Part shown: positions 6,424-9,331 of the stretch, piece after piece | Layout of the letters: every line of letters starts with the position of its first letter | Numbering within the stretch: position 1 is the first letter of the stretch | From: Erysipelothrix sp. | Lineage (GTDB): Bacteria; Bacillota_I; Bacilli_A; Erysipelotrichales; Erysipelotrichaceae | NCBI GenBank assembly: GCA_012511085.1 | Contig: JAAZGU010000158.1 | Coordinates: forward strand, 1-9,331 | Length of the DNA: 9,331 nt | Direction: 5' to 3' | Notes under the pieces: model-generated | Seen by the model: only the letters and a program-made list of their open reading frames with translations | Told to the model about the DNA's origin: nothing | Databases searched by the model: none | Position numbers and translations under genes: made by a program

Positions 6424-7830
6424 ATGGTTGTAGGAGATATGGCGATTGATCTAGAAACCGTTGTAATCGGTTCCGGACCAGGAGGGTATGTTGCTGCCAT
6501 TCGCGCCGCCCAACTTGGAAAAAAAGTAACAATTATTGAACGGGATGCGATTGGTGGGGTGTGTCTGAATGTTGGATGTATTCCTTCCAAAGCACTTATC
6601 AATGCCGGGCATCAATACCGGGATGCACTTGAAGCAAAAACAATGGGTATCAATGCAGAAGCGGTGAGCATTGATTTTAAAGCAACCCAAAAATGGAAAA
6701 ATCAACGCGTCGTTAAAAAGTTGACGAAGGGCATTGAAAGTTTACTCAAGAAAAACAAGGTTGATATTATTAAAGGAACTGCCTTTTTCAATGATACGCA
6801 TCAATTACGAGTCGTGGATGATGAGTTTGCGCAATCGTACACATTTGAACATGCGATTATCGCAACCGGCAGTCGGCCGATTGAAATTAAAGGATTTAAA
6901 TATGGAGACCGCATCTTGGATTCAACCGGTGGTTTAAATCTACAAGAGATTCCAAAAAAATTGGTTGTTATTGGTGGTGGCTACATTGGCTCTGAATTGG
7001 CAGGCGTTTATGCGAATTTAGGCAGTGAAGTCACAATCATTGAAGGCTTACCAAGCATTTTGGCGCAATTTGATGACGATATGATTAAACTGGTTGTCGA
7101 TGAATTTGGCAAGAAAGATGTCAACATCATTACCAGCGCAAAAGCCATCGAAGCGCAAGAAAAAGCAGATGGCGTTACCGTTGTTTATGAAGTCGATGGT
7201 CAAGAACAAAGCGTGGATGCGGACTATGTGTTAGTTACGGTTGGCCGCCGTCCAAACACGGATGATTTAGGTTTAAACATGGCTGAAGTCGATGTGGATG
7301 ATCACGGTCTGATTTTTGTTGATAATCAAGGTCGTACGTCCCAAGCGCACATCTTTGCGATTGGCGATGTCGTCCCTGGCTTAGCGCTTGCCCATAAAGC
7401 AAGTTATGAAGCTAAAGTTGCGGCGGAAGCACTTGCGGGTCAAGCAAGCATCATTGATTATGTTTCGATACCTGCGGTTTGTTTTACCGATCCTGAATTA
7501 GCGACGGTGGGTTTAACTCAAAGTGAAGCTCAAGCTCAAAACATCGATGTGAAGGTCGCAACCTTCCCGTTGGCAGCTAATGCGAGAGCGTTATCCCTAA
7601 ATGCAACACAAGGTTTCGTACGTTTGGTTTCGGATAAAGAAACTGGACTTTTACTTGGAGCTCAAATTGCAGGCGTTGGTGCATCGGATGTCATTGGTGA
7701 ACTTGGCTTAGCGATTGAAACACGCATGAACGTGGAAGACTTAGCGCTTACCATTCATGCCCATCCAACTTTGGCAGAAACAATTATGGATGCCTCAGAT
7801 TTATCCTTAGGTTTCCCCATTCATATTTAA
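6424..7830 (+). CDS. pdhD: Dihydrolipoamide dehydrogenase (E3)
   Basis: A 468-residue FAD/NAD-dependent disulfide oxidoreductase that re-oxidises the dihydrolipoyl arms of E2 and makes NADH. Visible in order: the FAD-binding GSGPGGYVAAIRAAQ (16-30), the redox disulfide GGVCLNVGCIPSK with C47 and C52, the NAD-binding VVIGGGYIGSELAG (around 180-193), the second FAD motif IFAIGDVV (around 312-319), and the active-site HAHPTLAE with H447 and E452. The ATG at 6424 is preferred over one at 6439: GGAGG at 6412-6416 is seven bases upstream, and the resulting MVVGDMAID start matches the N terminus typical of Gram-positive PDH E3 proteins. It is the last gene of the operon and is followed nine bases later by a terminator. 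It could also serve other 2-oxoacid complexes. Confidence 0.97.
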   Translation: MVVGDMAIDLETVVIGSGPGGYVAAIRAAQLGKKVTIIERDAIGGVCLNVGCIPSKALINAGHQYRDALEAKTMGINAEAVSIDFKATQKWKNQRVVKKLTKGIESLLKKNKVDIIKGTAFFNDTHQLRVVDDEFAQSYTFEHAIIATGSRPIEIKGFKYGDRILDSTGGLNLQEIPKKLVVIGGGYIGSELAGVYANLGSEVTIIEGLPSILAQFDDDMIKLVVDEFGKKDVNIITSAKAIEAQEKADGVTVVYEVDGQEQSVDADYVLVTVGRRPNTDDLGLNMAEVDVDDHGLIFVDNQGRTSQAHIFAIGDVVPGLALAHKASYEAKVAAEALAGQASIIDYVSIPAVCFTDPELATVGLTQSEAQAQNIDVKVATFPLAANARALSLNATQGFVRLVSDKETGLLLGAQIAGVGASDVIGELGLAIETRMNVEDLALTIHAHPTLAETIMDASDLSLGFPIHI

Positions 7831-7838
7831 GATAAAAT

Positions 7839-7861
7839 AGCACGTTTCACACGTGCTTTTT
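7839..7861 (+). terminator. Terminator of the pdh operon
   Basis: AGCACGT (7839-7845) and ACGTGCT (7851-7857) form a 7-bp stem with loop TTCAC, followed by TTTTT to 7861. It starts nine bases after the pdhD stop and closes the operon. Confidence 0.9.
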
Positions 7862-8071
7862 ATATGCACTAATTTGTTTAAAAAGTATTGTAGAATGATT
7901 ATGAAATAGACAAACTAGATTGATTATAAATGATAAAGAAAAACACGAAACAAATCGAGACAAGTTGCTAGATATGGATAATAACAACCTTATATCCTAG
8001 CTCTGCTTTTAATAGCATTGGACTGATTTGCAATTGTAATGATAGAATCAAAAAAGTATAAGAATAGAGGG
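7862..8071 (+). other. Gene-free stretch, possible untranslated RNA
   Basis: No credible protein gene lies between the pdh terminator and the permease gene. The stretch holds a bulged hairpin: GCTAG (7967-7971) pairs with CTAGC (7997-8001), extended by ATAT (7972-7975) and ATAT (7992-7995). A smaller TGCT/AGCA hairpin lies at 8004-8017. GGACTG occurs at 8020-8025 and again at 8075-8080 in the following terminator stem. It could be a small RNA ending at that terminator, but I found no convincing promoter (TAGAAT at 7891-7896 and TATAAA at 7925-7930 lack good -35 partners). It may be simple spacer. Confidence 0.25.
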
Positions 8072-8099
8072 AAAGGACTGAATTAACACAGTCCTTTTT
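8072..8099 (+). terminator. Intrinsic terminator without an adjacent gene
   Basis: AAAGGACTG (8072-8080) and CAGTCCTTT (8089-8097) form a 9-bp stem with an 8-base loop, followed by T residues to 8099. Its T tract is on the plus strand, yet the nearest plus-strand gene, pdhD, already has its own terminator about 210 bases earlier. It may be a backup, may end a small RNA, or may stop antisense transcription into the permease gene. On the minus strand it could weakly terminate the permease transcript. Confidence 0.75.
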
Positions 8100-8156
8100 A
8101 AGTATAAATAAATAAAATAATGATTTAATTTTTATCCAAGCGGTATTTATCTTAAA

Positions 8157-9071
8157 TTAAAATAAAATCATAGTAATCCCTGCCATTACCACAATACCAA
8201 TTAGCATGGATAAAGAAGTGACAAAGGGTGCCAACTGATTGTTATGATCAAATTTTTGGCTATGAATTACTGAAACAGTGGCGATGGGTGAGGCTAAGCA
8301 TAAAAGAACAATATTCTTTGTGAAAGTAGGAATTGGAATGAAAAAATACAGGACGATAGATAAAAACAAAAGACCCACCAATCGAATTGACAAAATTTTA
8401 AGACTATCAGTTATTAGATTTTTGTTAAAACTTAAATTCAAAGAAGCACCAACCATAAACATTGTCAAAAAAGCATTGGCACCTGAAACAGGTGCTAGCA
8501 TAGTCCTGATAATGTCAGGAATTTGAATATGCAATAAACTAAGCACAATGATTAAACAATATGTTAAAAATGGGATTGATTTAATTAATGTTTGAACGAT
8601 ATCATTCAATTTAGGCAACCCGTTTGCCTCATTAAGTTCATGTTTTGCCAAAATGAACATAATCCCAAATAAGGTAATCGCATTACCAACATCGAATGTA
8701 GAGACGATTTGCATACCTTCCCCTGGGAAAATAGAAGCGACAAAAGGAATCGTCATATTCCCAATGCTATAACATGATGCAAGTACCATGACACTTGCTC
8801 TTTTATTGGCTTTGGCGTTCAAAAAAGTGTATTTTGCAACAAACCCTAAAATTACACTGGGGATAATACCGCTCAAAAGGATAAACAATGAAATTTTATT
8901 AAATTCAAATTTAGGAACCGTTAATAATATCGTAGCAGGTAAGGTCACTGACATGATAACTTTTGAAAGAAAAGAAACAAAATTTGAATCAAAAGATTCT
9001 TTCTTTTTGAAAACATATCCTAAAAGCATCATAAATAAAAACACAGATGTTTTTATTAAAATATCATACAT
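8157..9071 (-). CDS. AEC-family permease (auxin efflux carrier/malate permease type)
   Basis: A 304-residue membrane protein with about ten hydrophobic helices (roughly residues 3-20, 30-50, 60-80, 92-112, 125-142, 162-182, 193-213, 226-246, 251-270, 282-303) and a short loop near 145-160 between the halves. SVTLPATILL (41-50), SIGNMTIPF (102-110) and FMVGASLNLS (205-214) are typical of the membrane transport protein family that includes plant PIN-like carriers and bacterial malate or malonate permeases. The substrate cannot be read from sequence; an organic acid is the usual guess. The ATG at 9071 has AGGTGA seven bases upstream. It converges on the pdh operon and is more AT-rich than those genes, which fits a separate evolutionary history. 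Its upstream region is next to an insertion sequence, and the coding region itself looks intact. Confidence 0.88.
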   Translation of the reverse strand: MYDILIKTSVFLFMMLLGYVFKKKESFDSNFVSFLSKVIMSVTLPATILLTVPKFEFNKISLFILLSGIIPSVILGFVAKYTFLNAKANKRASVMVLASCYSIGNMTIPFVASIFPGEGMQIVSTFDVGNAITLFGIMFILAKHELNEANGLPKLNDIVQTLIKSIPFLTYCLIIVLSLLHIQIPDIIRTMLAPVSGANAFLTMFMVGASLNLSFNKNLITDSLKILSIRLVGLLFLSIVLYFFIPIPTFTKNIVLLCLASPIATVSVIHSQKFDHNNQLAPFVTSLSMLIGIVVMAGITMILF

Positions 9072-9096
9072 ATTAAAATCACCTCAGACATTCTTG

Positions 9097-9125
9097 ATTA
9101 TATTAACAAACCAATAGATAAACAA
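9097..9125 (-). promoter_or_regulatory. Promoter of the AEC permease gene
   Basis: On the minus strand, a perfect -10 TATAAT (9102-9097) follows a partial -35 TTGTTT (9125-9120) with the ideal 17-bp spacer. It is about 25 bases upstream of the start codon. The weak -35 and the repeats directly upstream suggest dependence on an activator. Confidence 0.65.
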
Positions 9126-9151
9126 GTTATTTGTAGTTATTTGGTTATTTG
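9126..9151 (-). repeat. Three direct repeats of CAAATAAC upstream of the permease -35
   Basis: Exact copies of CAAATAAC (GTTATTTG on the plus strand) lie at 9126-9133, 9136-9143 and 9144-9151, with starts 10 and 8 bases apart. The innermost copy abuts the -35 hexamer of the permease promoter. Repeats spaced about one helical turn apart at this place are typical binding sites of a transcription activator, but the regulator is unknown. Confidence 0.55.
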
Positions 9152-9165
9152 TTTAGGTTTAATTC

Positions 9166-9185
9166 AAGGATTCCCATCCTTTTTT
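9166..9185 (+). terminator. Short intrinsic terminator just before the insertion sequence
   Basis: AAGGAT (9166-9171) and ATCCTT (9176-9181) form a 6-bp stem with loop TCCC, followed by T residues to 9185. It points along the plus strand, the direction of the transposase, though no plus-strand gene lies before it. On the minus strand it lacks a T tract, so it should not stop transcription leaving the element toward the permease. Confidence 0.5.
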
Positions 9186-9204
9186 GAAATCCAATCAATT
9201 TTAT

Positions 9205-9231
9205 GATAAAGTCCATATAATTGTGTAAAAG
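9205..9231. repeat. Left terminal inverted repeat of the IS256-family element
   Basis: This is the transposase-binding end, with the GATAAAGTCC outer tip and TAATTGTGTAAAAG inner part typical of IS256 relatives. Read outward on the minus strand it contains TTTACA (9229-9224), a possible -35, with CATAAA (9205-9200) 18 bases further at the junction with flanking DNA. Confidence 0.8.
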
Positions 9232-9242
9232 TAAATAAAAGC

Positions 9243-9298
9243 CATAGAGCTCTGCTATGATGTTGGTATTAAGTCAAACAAACAAGGAGAACTCTATG
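9243..9298 (+). promoter_or_regulatory. Inverted repeat covering the transposase start codon
   Basis: CATAGAG (9243-9249) is the exact complement of CTCTATG (9292-9298), whose last three bases are the transposase start codon. After one mismatch, two more pairs follow. A transcript from the likely internal promoter would lack the left arm, while one entering from outside would carry both and could hide the start. The left arm can also pair CATAG with CTATG (9255-9259). Confidence 0.4.
9253..9261 (+). promoter_or_regulatory. Probable transposase promoter (extended -10)
   Basis: TGCTATGAT combines a TGn extension with TATGAT, one mismatch from the -10 consensus. No good -35 lies at the proper distance. 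Transcription would start near 9268, giving a leader of about 28 bases. Confidence 0.45.
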
Positions 9299-9331
9299 AC
9301 ACACATCAATTTTACTTTAGAATTAGACCAG
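9296..9331 (+). CDS. IS256-family transposase, N-terminal fragment
   Basis: Only 12 codons are inside the window, encoding MTHINFTLELDQ. This resembles the opening of mutator-type (IS256) transposases of Gram-positive bacteria, which commonly begin with a similar short beta-like segment. The full protein would be about 390-400 residues with a DDE catalytic triad, none of which is visible here. AAGGAGA at 9284-9290 is five bases before the ATG. Identification rests on the start together with the upstream terminal inverted repeat. Whether the gene is intact cannot be judged. Confidence 0.8.
   Translation, partial: MTHINFTLELDQ

Larger units (their letters stand above)
9205..9331 (+). mobile_element. 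IS256-family insertion sequence, left end (continues past the window)
   Basis: The element begins with GATAAAGTCCATATAATTGT at 9205-9224 and continues with GTAAAAG, which I recognise as the terminal inverted repeat type of IS256. About 90 bases inward is the start of a transposase gene. The right end is outside the window. IS256 elements duplicate 8 or 9 bases of target, so the left copy should be AATTTTAT (9197-9204) or that plus the preceding C; this cannot be confirmed here. Confidence 0.88.

Noticed and set aside
7968..8018. 16-residue minus-strand frame in the gap after the pdh operon
   Set aside because: There is no ribosome binding site and it is too short to support on sequence alone.
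8788..9117. 109-codon plus-strand frame opposite the permease gene
   Set aside because: It is antisense to a clear membrane protein, has no ribosome binding site, and its product resembles no recognisable protein.
9126..9151. Repeats considered as a CRISPR array or replication iterons
   Set aside because: Units are 8 bases with no spacers, there are no cas or replication genes, and the position fits a promoter-associated binding site.

Overview
The window looks like the chromosome of a low-GC Gram-positive bacterium (Bacillota). The gene order lplA-pdhA-pdhB-pdhC-pdhD, the strong GGAGG-type ribosome binding sites, the Geobacillus/Bacillus-like PDH subunits and the IS256-type insertion sequence all point that way. 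TGA is used as a stop (lplA), so this is not a Mycoplasma-type recoded genome. An Erysipelotrichia-like or lactic-acid-bacterium-like host is a guess from overall style, not something the sequence proves.

Left part (1-1534). A 134-aa DUF4332 (helix-hairpin-helix-like) gene reads rightward from a promoter whose -35 lies inside a perfect match to the CcpA cre consensus. It ends at a strong, probably bidirectional terminator. Converging on it is a small 43-aa (possibly 55-aa) single-pass membrane protein gene on the minus strand. A cutC gene follows, also on the minus strand.

Centre (1625-7861). This is one metabolic unit on the plus strand: lipoate-protein ligase, then all four subunits of the pyruvate dehydrogenase complex (E1 alpha, E1 beta, E2 with two lipoyl domains, E3). 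It is closed by an intrinsic terminator. The ligase can attach lipoate to the E2 lipoyl lysines. E1 decarboxylates pyruvate and passes the acetyl group to lipoyl-E2, E2 forms acetyl-CoA, and E3 re-oxidises the lipoyl groups to make NADH. pdhA to pdhD are tightly packed (2 to 12 nt gaps). pdhA has a 97-nt upstream gap with a possible promoter and a structured leader.

Right part (7862-9331). A gene-free stretch carries a plus-strand terminator with no gene in front of it. Then comes a more AT-rich minus-strand AEC-family permease gene with a good promoter and three CAAATAAC repeats just upstream of its -35. An IS256-family element begins at 9205: left terminal inverted repeat, internal promoter and the first 12 codons of its transposase. 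It runs off the window.

Most of the window is conventional. The less obvious signals are the cre-like operator on the DUF4332 gene, the small membrane protein, the permease promoter repeats, the orphan terminator, and an inverted repeat in the IS leader that would bury the transposase start codon only in read-through transcripts.
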